Notes under the pieces: generated by a model
What the model saw: only the letters and a program-made list of their open reading frames with translations
Databases searched by the model: none
Told to the model about the DNA's origin: nothing
Program-made: the position numbers and the translations under genes
Assembly: GCF_030272615.1 (NCBI RefSeq)
Contig: NC_081413.1
Span: forward strand, 185,994,169 to 186,058,168
From: Cryptomeria japonica
Taxonomy: Eukaryota; Streptophyta; Pinopsida; Cupressales; Cupressaceae
Reading direction: 5' to 3'
Length of the DNA: 64,000 nt
Shown: positions 37,441 to 47,420 of the stretch, piece by piece
Numbering within the stretch: position 1 is the stretch's first letter
Layout: the number at the start of each line of letters is the position of its first letter

Positions 37441-37443
37441 TAT

Positions 37444-37998
37444 TTGTTAAGCAGAGCAACTTTGACTGGAAGATTGGCTAAGTGGGTCATGATTTTAAGT
37501 GAGTTTGATATAAAGTATGTGGACAAAAAGGCAATCAAAGGGAAAATTATAGCAGATCAATTAGTAAAGGCTCCTTTACAAGACAGTCACCCACTACTAA
37601 TAGACTTTCCTAATGAATCAGTATTTACATTGACAACATCTACCATGTGGAAATTATACTTTGATGGGTCATACACAAATCATGGAGTTGGAGTTGGGAT
37701 TCTTTTTATCACCCCTCAAGGTGATTCTATCCCTAGGTCATTCAGAATAAATTTTCCTTGTACGAACAATATAGCTAAATATGAAGCTCTCATTAGAGGA
37801 CTTCATACCACTGTACAGTTGAGGATAAAAGAATTACAAGTCTATGGTGACTCACAACTAATTGCAAATCAAGTCAATGTTGACTATAACACAAAACATG
37901 ATAAACTGTTGCCTTATAAAAAAATGGTAGAAGATTACAAAGAACATTTCAGATTCCAAGGATACAGAATAAGGCAGTCGACGCCATGGCTACAGTAG
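37444..37998 (+). pseudogene. Second RNase H (archaeal-type, aRNH) of Tat lineage
   Basis: A 184-codon open frame starts in the tether (RLAKWVMILSEFDIKYV) and carries a second RNase H domain from about 37650. LYFDGSYTN gives the first aspartate, IAKYEALIRGL the glutamate and VYGDSQLI the next aspartate, so three core residues are intact. Among plant Ty3/gypsy elements, a second RNase H between the first and the integrase is a hallmark of the Tat lineage (Ogre, Retand and relatives), so this domain fixes the assignment. The frame is open here although both neighbouring domains are broken. Confidence 0.85.
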
Positions 37999-39380
37999 GG
38001 TCTCTACTAAATATGTCTAATAATGAAACTCAGTTTGAGTTTATTGTAGAACAATTGATGATACCGGCATATGATATTCCCTCATCAAAATATGTATGTG
38101 AAATTGTGGGTCCAGAATCCCCATGGTATAATGAGATATACACATACTTACATACTCAGTATATGTCTCCTGATTTGTCTAGAAATCAAAAGAAAACTCT
38201 TATTCATCAGGCATCTAGACACACTATTATTGTTGACACATTGTATAGAAAGGGATTTGATGGAACCCTTCTCTGATGTCTTGATGAAAATGAAGAACAA
38301 ATTGCCCTAAAGGAAGTACATGGTGGAATTTGTGTGGCACATCAAAGTGGCTCACCATTGTCAAAGAAATTGTTAAGAACTGGATATTATTGGCCAACTA
38401 TGGAAAAGGATGCCAATAAATATGTACAAAAATGTAACATTGTCAAATGCATGGAGACCTCATTCATGCACCGACACAGGATCTTCAACCTATTACATCA
38501 CCATGGCCGTTTTCATAGTGTGGGTTGGATCTAGTTGGTAAAGTCAATCCTTCTTCTTCCAATGGGCACAAATTCATCTTAACAACTACTAAGTATTTTA
38601 CTAAATGGGTCAAGGCAATTCCCCTTACATACACCACTAGCAAGAAAATAGCAAAATTCATTTTTAATTACATTATCTGTCGATACGGGATTCCCATGTG
38701 CATAGTGATAGACAATGGATGTCCAATCAAAAATCAAGAAATGAGAGAATTGTGTGACAAATTTCAAATACAACAGAGATTTCCAACACCATATTATCCG
38801 CAAATTAATGGACAAATAGAGGCAACAAACAAGACAATATTGAAGATCCTTAAGAAAGTTGTCACTAATGCAGGACAGGACTGGCATCTCTAGTTAAATC
38901 CCGCTCTTTGGGCTTACAAAATAGGAGTACGCATCCCTATAGGAGCAACACCATATTCCTTGGTCTATGGTATAGAGGCAATAATACATATTGAAATAGA
39001 ACTACCGACTTTAAGAATCTCCTTAAAAAACATCATATCAAAGGAAGACTGTCATGTTGTAAGATTACAAGAGCTAGAAATGCTCGATGAAAAGAGACAA
39101 ACTGCTTTAAATCATTTGCAAGGTTACCAGAATGGATTGAGAAGGAGTTATAATAAACGAGTATGCCCAAGGAATTTTGAAGTGGGAGATCTAGTTCTTA
39201 AGGAGAACCAAAGGAACCTAGCGGAATGAGAAAAGCCAGGGAAGTTTGAACCTAACTAGCTAGGTCCTTTTATCATAACAAGGGTTATAGGCAATGGAGC
39301 ATACAATTTGGCTACCATGGAGGGAGATCCACTCTCTGACCCTATGAATAGAATGCACCTTAAACAATATTATATCTAAG
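37986..39380 (+). pseudogene. pol: Integrase (DD35E) with GPF/Y-type C-terminus, broken
   Basis: After a linker and a TGA near 38276, the zinc-binding domain shows EVHGGICVAHQSG and KCNIVKC (H-H-C-C). A one-base frameshift near 38520 separates it from the catalytic core, which has LDLVG (first Asp), VIDNG (second Asp) and NGQIEATNK (Glu), with exactly 35 residues between the second Asp and the Glu. A TAG near 38891 and a TGA near 39229 break the C-terminal part, which still reads LGPFIITRVIGNGAYNL, a GPF/Y-type module. No chromodomain is present, as expected for Tat. Integrase inserts the cDNA into the host genome. Confidence 0.88.
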
Positions 39381-39774
39381 GGTTGGGTTAGTTTAGGTTT
39401 TACTGTTTGCATTGCATATCATTTTATTCAAAAAACTACATCGCATATAGTTTCTTTTTTCAAATGCATCGCATTCATAAAATTTCTGCATTAGCATATA
39501 GCAACATCAATAAAACAAGGCAATTGTCCGAGTTTATCATTTGTTTGCATTCAAGAGAAACAAGGGTCATCTCCTTTCTTGGATATTCAAACATGAAGTC
39601 TTTGAGATTCTGAGGTCATTCATTTTCAACATTACCATGTGATGATGCTTTACTTATGTTTGGGTAGTGATTTCACTATTTGAGACTTGTTAACCCAAAA
39701 TCTATCAATTTCTATATCTCAAACACATTAACAAAATCTCTAATTCCTTTGAGATACCTAGTTGTGTTAGGAAC
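39381..39774. other. Tat element 3' non-coding region, first part
   Basis: Non-coding AT-rich sequence between the integrase end and the solo LTR. Nothing recognisable. Confidence 0.4.
39770..39774. repeat. Target-site duplication AGTTG (left)
   Basis: AGTTG lies immediately before TGTTAGGAACC and recurs at 40847-40851. Confidence 0.8.
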
Positions 39775-40846
39775 CAGAAGGACAACTGAGAGGGGGGGGG
39801 TTGAATCAGTTGTCAATGAATTTCAACCCAATTATAATTTAATCAAACTTAATACTTAATATCGATAAACCAAACTTAATGTCAGTTAATAGATTAGCAG
39901 TCAATATCAATACCAGTGAAACTTAATGCATGAAACAGAAAGAGAAACAACATCCACAACACATAACATAGAGATTTTGACGTGGAAACCCTATAAGGGG
40001 AAAACCCACAATGGGAAACCTTACCCACAATCAGATGATACTACTGCAGATAGTATGTGTATACAAATGGGGTCTGCACATGTAGAAAGGACAACCGCCT
40101 AGAGCACACTACTCAAATGGGAGTCGCAATGACTACAGTAGGATGGCTAAATCCTAGAATAATGTACTACTCAAAATAGCATCTCCAATGTTAGATTCAG
40201 TACCAGTTAAGCTCTGATAAACACCTTCAAACCTTCCTTGAACCTTCTCTATGGTCTGCTCATATGATCTTCAATATTCGCACATACCATGTTACAATAC
40301 CATGCCATAACCATATCATATCTTTATCTCATAAATGAGATCTTACATATATACAAAACCTAACAGCAAATGTGTAGGTCATCTCACTAAGGATATTATA
40401 ATTAAATCAATTACAAATAAGTCTTGATGTTAAACAACATGTCAGATCAATACAATTACAACAATATCCAATCAATAAATCATCTCCATAACATGTCATG
40501 CTGATCTAGAATAGATAACGCATACCGGTCCATAACCTAGACCAATCTACCGGTAACAACAAATATGTCAACCCGATTAGACCAATAACCAAAACACCAA
40601 AACCAAGTATCCAAACCATGTCTTTGACATAATCAAGTGATCTCCAAATGATAACAAGTCATCATCAGTGTCGGTGAGCATATACCGGTGATTGTGTATA
40701 AGTCACTAACCTTGTCAATGAACACAATGTGTTGGTTCAACAGTAAACTAAAATAACCATAGTGCCAAATCAACAATGTAGATCTCCAGAAGGATAAGTG
40801 TTGACATCAATGACAAAACTAATGCAACACATCCATAATACCAACA
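39775..40846 (-). mobile_element. Solo LTR, Ty1/copia-like
   Basis: It begins TGTTAGGAACC and ends ACCAACA (TG...CA) with AGTTG duplicated on both sides, and it has no internal domain. The start carries GAGAGGGGGGGGGTTGAATCAG, related to the LTR block at 45960. On the minus strand it opens with a TTTTGTCATTGATGTCAA string, also found near 56400 next to copia-type sequence. Orientation is inferred from that string. It arose by LTR-LTR recombination after inserting into the Tat 3' region. Confidence 0.82.
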
Positions 40847-40851
40847 AGTTG
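40847..40851. repeat. Target-site duplication AGTTG (right)
   Basis: Right partner of 39770-39774. Confidence 0.8.
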
Positions 40852-41599
40852 ATCATATGACTAGTGAAAAATCTAAAATTCTACTTCAGTGTTGTTGTAA
40901 TTGTCACACCCAAGTAGGTTTCATTACTTACAAGTCAAAGCAATAAAATAAAAAAGAAAAAGTATTATGCAAAATATTCATCTCAAGGCAAAAGAGCAAT
41001 GATATATAACTGAAATATCACGCATACAAAATGTGACAAAAAGCTTGACTATGAAAATATGTGAGTAACTCCATCAGGGCTATGAATGTCTGTTGGCAAT
41101 GGAGAAATATTTGAGAAATTAAAGTCTATAACCTCGTCAGAGCTCTAAAATCTTGCTAGCAGGGAGGCTCTATTCGGGATGCTTTTGAAGTTAGAATAAT
41201 CCATGTAGCTAGTCACATAGGATGCTAAGGATCTTTCATGAACACAAGAGTAGGAATTAACTCATTTGCACACACATGGGAAAAAGAAGATCAAAGTTTC
41301 AAGAACCAATGGGGAAGTTTTCCGCGTCTCCAATTGTAAATCCTAGTCACTAAGTGTGTTAATTTGGATGTTCCAAGGGGCCTTAAGGATCGATTGACCG
41401 CTTATCTATGAAATGTTTTGTACCTCCAATTCAATTGGTGTATTACAAAATGCTAAAAAAACATAGTCATCCTTGTTTGAATAGGAAATACATTTTCATC
41501 ATGCATATTGCATTAACATAGGCCATATCAAAAATTTATTGTCTCCGCATGCATTCTGCAGATCATTATGTCATATAGGTCTGCACACTGGAGGCATAA

Positions 41600-42000
41600 C
41601 TGAGAAAAAAATTTAAAATTAATATAGTCCTGAAAAAACCCTAAAAATCAAATACGATCCTGAAAAAATCAATCAAAAACATTCAAATATGGGAAAACAT
41701 AAAATTGTTGGAAAATCTTTCAAAAATTCAAAAACATTCGGAAAAAGTCTTGAAAAAATCCAAAACATTGGGAAAATCTTTCAAAAAAAAAATTCAAAAA
41801 CAGTGAAAAACATAAAATCCAAAAACATTGGAAAATCCTTCAAAAATCCAAACACATTCAAATAATGTCCTAAGAAAATCAATCAAAAACATCTGGAAAA
41901 TGTCCTGAAAAAATCAATCAAAAACATTCAAATATTGATCCACATAATCCAAAAACATCAAAAAAGCTCTTGGAAAAGAACTAAAAATCTAAAATCAATC
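41600..42000. repeat. Degenerate A-rich tandem-like repeat
   Basis: The words AAAACATTC, GGAAAA and CTTGAAAAAATC(A/C)A recur roughly every 30-60 bp with variable spacing, so this is an old, scrambled minisatellite. Confidence 0.65.
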
Positions 42001-42938
42001 AATCAAAAAACTTGCAATAAAATGTCTTGCAAGAATCAAACACCCTAGCAAATATCCAACAAATGCTTCACATGAAGTTAGCAAAGGATATGACTATCCA
42101 GTCAAACATCTGCAATCAACTGATCAAACTATCTTATCAATTGTATCATATTCATATCAAGTGATCATTATCTTGTCTTAAACAGAAGAGGATACACTCG
42201 AAATCAGACAGGGAAGTCTTAAATGGGGTCCGTAACTTTCTAAGATCAGACATTATCAACCATCACATCAAGCAACTAAGAACGAAGGCACAAGGTCAGT
42301 ATAGCTACTGAATTTTGTCTGGGTCAGTCTTTATCTTTTATCATTTGGCAACAAATCATGTTCCTATGCTACTCAAGGATGTCCACAAGTGTCTAGAGGA
42401 GCCATGATGGGCATTATCTTTTTTGTTGTTTCATGTTTGTGGTGTGAACTGATGAAGTTCTAGGGAAATTTCTCTAGTGGGTGTCTGTGATAGGAGCATT
42501 CAGCTATTCAATGCCACACATACCTTGACCCCTAGTGTATTTTCCAGAATGGAGGGGTTCACTCCTTGTCTGCTACGTGTTTGTTTCTTCAATGAGATGT
42601 ATTTACATATTGGTTCCTTATACCCTGATGTTCTAAGCTCCATTGTTCAATAATAAGGCTCAGTGATGAATATATATTGTGCAATAAATAAATGACACAG
42701 GTTCATGATTCAATCATTCTCATTCTCATCTCATCTGTTTATTGATTTAATTTGTTGATTTCTCATCTTCTTTCTAAATCATATTCTTTTCTAACATTAT
42801 TCTTTGATCAATCTCTTCTTTCTTTCATCTTACTAACATTTCTTCAAGGTACATCTGAGTTAAAATATTATTCTAGCATTATCATACAAAAACAAAAATA
42901 CATCCACTTAGTGTTAAGTTGAATTCACTAGTTTAAAT

Positions 42939-43031
42939 CATTGCATTCATAACATCATTCATAAATCATATAGAATCATATAGAAAGCATTTAACCATTG
43001 CATTCATAACATCATTCATAAATCATATAGA
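42939..43031. repeat. 57-bp direct repeat, two copies
   Basis: CATTGCATTCATAACATCAT and the following bases through ATCATATAG occur at 42939 and again at 42996, identical over at least 35 bp. Confidence 0.88.
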
Positions 43032-43149
43032 CATGCATCGCATAACTCATTGCATCATGCAACATACATGGAAAACAAGGTATAATAAATCACCACTAAA
43101 AAACTACATATCATATATATATATATATATAACTCAAAAATGATAATGT

Positions 43150-45584
43150 GTTTGAATACAATAATCATAAAAAAGCCCGAAGGCTCAAATAACATGATCT
43201 AAATGTCTCAACCAACACTACCTCTATCAACAAGTGGATCCTGCCCACTAGATCCTGCCCCAGGATATCGAGGTGGACCCATGTCGCCACCACTACTGGT
43301 CCTCCGTGTAGAAGTCCTACTGGAACCGGAATGACCTCTAGCCTCACTTAAGCTAGGAGCTCTCTATCTCTTAGGTGCAATGTCATAGTAGAGCTATCGA
43401 TAATAAAAAGCCTCCTATGCAGCGTAATAGAGTCTGTCAGACTGTCTGCGTGCATCAGTACCTAGAGAAAATTGTTGATCATAGGTAGCCTAAATCATCT
43501 GCGACCATCTCACAACCTCATCTCTCTCCCTCTAGAGACGATCTCTCTCGGTCTCTAATGCACCATAGTCTATGTGGAATGCCTCCCGCTTAGTATCTCA
43601 TCATTTCCTAAGTCTAGAAACCTCATTCCCTAGACTCTAGATCCACGCTTTGAGAATCTACGGATCATCATCATCTCCATCATCACCTTGTCCTCCTCCC
43701 CCCTCTGCAGTAGGCGCATCCTCTAGCTCTAGCATATCATCATCATCCCTATCCTCATTGCTCGATGACCCTAAAGAATCATCATCATCATCTTCACTGC
43801 TCATAGACTCATTGTCTCCACCAATATCTATGTCCTCATCTCCTCCCTCATCTCCTCCACCCTCCTCTCCTCCTCCTCCCTCCTCTCCCCTATCATCTCC
43901 CCTCCTCTCCCCCATGTCAATCCTCAGTCATTGTCTAGGATGTCATATTTGTTGTGTTGTCATCGTAACAATCAGATCAATCAGTGGAATAGGCCTATGT
44001 CTGGCCCACCATGCATCATACTCTGGAGTAGTCTCTGGATCTGTTGCACCTGTACTCCAACCCCAAGGTAATTCCTGAAGAGCATCAAACTTGGGAGCAG
44101 CAACATGTGGTTGTATGCATACACCCCAATCAGAAACCTCATGAGAAACATGAGAAAATTACGTTGTAACAACAGGTGTCACATGTATCTCTCTAAACTT
44201 TCTGAGTACCCATCCTAGAAGAGACATCTCAATGATCCTTTGAGTCTTAATGGTCCTCCCAATAAGATATCTTTGTTGTCTGCAAAATGGCAAGTGTTGT
44301 GAATCATTTTCCCAACCGGGGCAATCTAAATATGGTCTCCAAATGAAATGTTGCAAGATATCAAGTTGATGTCGCCAGTACAAGGTATTACTTGAACCCC
44401 TATGTCTAATACCAAGTGTGTATCTGTACACATAAGGCTCACCGAGCTGCAAGTCAACATGAATAACATGTCTAGAGATAGAAATATGCTCCCAAGCCCA
44501 AGTCTGGAGCAATATCACACCGCAATTGATAAATCGGTATCCCAGGTATACAATGTCGTGCATCTGATAATAAACCATGGCTAAAAGACATGGACCCCAA
44601 GCATATACTCGACGATGAACAATCATATCATGGAGCACTCTACCCCATCCAACTAGAAATCCATGACCTCATCTGTCAGGAATCAACAAACCACCTACGA
44701 TACTGCATAATACGATAGTCAGATCATCATAGTCCAATCGAGCCCAAGGGATATCCCAAGGTCCAGTGATCTTTAAGTCCTGCTCCTCACACTCAAAAAG
44801 GGCACATAGTCCAGCAACGTCATCATCATGATAATATACAACTCTCTCACCATGAATAGGAATGTGCAGTATACACCATACATCCTCTAAGGTAATGGAT
44901 GCCTCACCAGTAGGAAGATGGAATGAACACGTCTTAGAATGCCATCGCTCTACGAACGTTGTAATCAAGGCCCTATTGGTCGTAACCTCTAGCAAATGTA
45001 AAATATATTCCAAGATGTCAAATATGTGCAATCTCCTCCTCAAGTAAATCAGCATAAAGATCAAGTCCATTGGATCTGCTCTGTCGGTAGTATAGCACTC
45101 CAATATTCTCCTGCACAGAGAAAATATTGAAAATGTCAGATATCAGATAATGAGATTACAAGAAATTATCAAACGCATGACAAAAAACTTCAATACACAA
45201 CGAATGCATAATGTTTAACACTTATGCATTGCATTTTACACTAATGTGTTACAGTTAATGCGTATGCATGACATTTAACATGGATGTGTGAACATATGAG
45301 CTAATGCGTAAACAGATTAGCGTATGCGTGACAACTACAACCTATGTGATACACTTAAGATTTTGTGATACATTTATAGTGTTTGTGTAACACTTACAAG
45401 CAAATGCATTAAAATCGACAAGCAAATGCGTGATGATTGAAAATTAGGTTTCTGGAAAAAATAGCAATAAATAGGCAAACAATCAGGCAAAAATTTAGAA
45501 AAATACCATGTCACTAGGCCCTGGAGGTCTATGATAAGAACGTACTTGGTCAGACAAGTGAACTCGTGTCCTATAGCCAGCCAT
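43150..45584 (-). pseudogene. Antisense plant mobile domain (PMD) gene carried by the Tat element
   Basis: The minus strand encodes a PMD protein of the MAIN-like/transposon-associated family. The start MAGYRTRVHLSDQVRSY is at 45584. After a likely intron come the diagnostic HLPTGEASITLEDVWCILHIP block with a VERWH string just before it (about 44980-44880), then LLQTWAWEHI near 44510 and a C-terminal acidic Glu/Asp/Gly-rich tail (about 43915-43658). Stops or shifts occur near 44669, 44160 and 43915. PMD proteins occur both as host genes and inside plant transposable elements. Here it lies between the integrase region and the 3' polypurine tract of the Tat element, in antisense. It is a passenger gene or an element-encoded accessory protein, now broken. 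Confidence 0.75.
45111..45506 (-). other. Probable intron in the PMD gene
   Basis: The donor after codon 26 reads ATG/GTATTT (boundary 45507/45506). The acceptor TTTTCTCTGTGCAG/GAG lies at 45111-45124. The joined exons are out of phase by one base, so either a small indel has hit an exon or the true junction differs. The spliced order of coding content still fits the family. Confidence 0.5.
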
Positions 45585-45900
45585 GATGATCAAATACATG
45601 CAGGAAAGCACAAAACTCGCAAGGATTTCCAAGAACTCACTACAATGCAAATGAGCAAATGAAAAGCTAAAATCTATATTTATAGCTCAAAATTAGGGTT
45701 TTTTCCCACCTTGATGCCTGTGGTCCTTGCCAACTTCAAACAACATGTAAGCTACTCAAATGATCTTGAAATTGCATGAAATTTCATAATATTTTTCAAC
45801 CACCTTTTCCAAGGGAGCATATTTACACTATATAGTGATACCAAGGCATACTAGGGCATAAATTTTTTGTTTTCTTTGAAACAATGTCATTTTGACTTTG

Positions 45901-45917
45901 TCTCAAAGAGGGGCAAA
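45901..45917 (+). other. Polypurine tract of the Tat element
   Basis: TCTCAAAGAGGGGCAAA directly precedes TGTAGA at 45918, the same start as the LTR at 23948. This is the expected plus-strand priming site just upstream of a 3' LTR. Confidence 0.72.
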
Positions 45918-45923
45918 TGTAGA
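45918..45923 (+). repeat. First 6 bp of interrupted Tat-type 3' LTR
   Basis: TGTAGA is followed by the nested element. The LTR resumes at 53883 with CACCTAAAAATC after the duplicated GTAGA. Confidence 0.7.
45919..45923. repeat. Target-site duplication GTAGA (left)
   Basis: GTAGA is part of the Tat LTR start (TGTAGACACC). The right copy is at 53878-53882. Confidence 0.9.
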
Positions 45924-47070
45924 TGTTAGGCCCAATATGGAAAGCTAATGTACTGAGAGGGGAGGGGTGAATCAGTACTCCAAAACTTTTCTTGAATAAT
46001 AACCTTACTGTTATGCATAAACAAAATAGTGCAGTAACATAAAATAAAGTTAAAACAAATAGATAACAATCATACATGATTCACTCCATAACACATATTT
46101 TGGTTACGCAGAAACTCTTGGTTAGAGAGAAAAACTGTGATGGGGATGGCACCCACAACTTCACTACTGCAATAATAGAGAATGCTCAGTTAGAGCTACA
46201 TTTTAGCTATTTCTGATAGCTTACCCTGTTAGGAGTAACAAGATCTGTTAGATCTACCTTGCTAAAGGATTTTACAACATTTATCCTGAATGTTGCACCT
46301 AGTTAGAGGCTTTACAATTTATAGACTTGATTAGAGTCTTTTACCCTGTTAAAGGTTTTTCTTTCAACTTCACAATATTACAATAAAATCATTACAAATA
46401 TCTACAACTTTACATCTGAAATGTTATAGTAGATTCTATGTGCTCAGAATAGATTACCTTGCTTATAGCATACCTCGATAACCCATATAGTAACTCAATA
46501 AACCCTTCTGTTTACTCTGTTCTTCGACTGTTCTCTGAAAACCTTCTCGGTGACCTCTGTGTCTCTGTAACAGTCTTTCTTCATACATACATACACTTCA
46601 CTCATGTTGTATAAATAGATCTCTTAAAACAGTGATCCAATTCATTGCTTCGATCTTACAAACAAGATTCCTCGAATGAATAACTAAACAAAATATTTCA
46701 TTGGTTAGATTGTCCTTAAAATCATACACAATCTTATGGTGCAATTTCCAATGTAATAATGGTTAGATGTGCCTCGATCTTGTAACACATTTTCATATGC
46801 ATGTCCAGGTTCAATGTATCTGGTAACACATTTCACTTGGTGTATGTCAACTTGGTGTGTCATCTTTGCTGCTCGGTAGTCTCAAAAAGATACTCGGTAG
46901 ACAGCTCGGTGTATACTGTGTTCTGTAACTGCTTTCCTCTGTAACCGACTAGACTGTGCATACCGACTTCTCTATGTGTACCGACTGCATGATTTGGTAG
47001 TGCTAACCGACTAGAATATATAGTATGACTTTGAATATAAAAACTAATGGCAATTTGATAAGTAGTAACA
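45924..47070 (-). repeat. 3' LTR of the pol-less element
   Basis: Runs from TGTTAGGCCC to TAGTAACA and pairs with 52741-53877. The outermost U3 part (about 46870-47020) is dense in CTCGGT/ACCGA words in both orientations. Compared with the other LTR it carries several C/G-to-T/A changes. Confidence 0.9.
46870..47020 (-). promoter_or_regulatory. TCGGT/ACCGA motif cluster in U3
   Basis: On the plus strand CTCGGT(A/G) occurs near 46872, 46892 and 46904, and ACCGACT near 46930, 46960, 46979 and 47008. The matching cluster in the other LTR (53690-53820) has partly mutated copies such as ACCAACT. Clustered CpG-containing sites in U3 suggest binding sites for a regulator. Confidence 0.4.
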
Positions 47071-47082
47071 ATCTCCTCTTTT
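47071..47082 (-). other. Polypurine tract next to the 3' LTR
   Basis: On the minus strand AAAAGAGGAGAT lies directly against the LTR start TGTTACTAC. Additional purine tracts (GGGGGAG-like) lie upstream near 47205, 47317, 47376 and 47390. Confidence 0.75.
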
Positions 47083-47420
47083 GACATTAGTTGAGATGTT
47101 TGACAAAAACTACTTTCAAAGTCATAACTCAAAAATCTATATACTTTGCAAAATGACTATACTTGACAGTAAATACAATAGTCAATGAAATAGTATATTC
47201 AGATATACTCCCCTTATCATTATACTATACATAACTTCTGATTTTACATGCTTAGTTCTGTGCTTGTGTGCTCTACTTACTGTCCTTGGATATTCTGCAT
47301 ACTCTGCTCGGTATACTCCCCCTGTATACAATACTCCAAATACTGTATCAAAAAATGTATTACAAAACTGTATCTCCCCCTATTTAGTATCACTCCCCCT
47401 TTTTGACAAAGATCAAAAAC

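Larger units (their letters stand above)
40852..43140. other. Tat element 3' non-coding region, second part
   Basis: Non-coding. From about 41600 to 42000 it consists of degenerate repeats of a phrase like CAAAAACATTCGGAAAA followed by GTCCTGAAAAAATC, without a fixed period. A 57-bp repeat pair follows at 42939-43030 and a short (AT)n run at about 43113-43131. Repeat-rich 3' untranslated regions are common in Tat elements. Confidence 0.5.

Noticed and set aside
43650-44078. 142-codon Ser/Pro-rich plus-strand frame
   Set aside because: It is the complement of the acidic Asp/Glu tail of the antisense PMD gene, whose motifs upstream support the minus strand.
45823-46077. Minus-strand frame in the LTR, repeated at the N-terminus of the frame ending near 51713
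   Set aside because: Both are LTR sequence read through. The more likely ORF1 start is the ATG at 52678, downstream of the primer-binding site.
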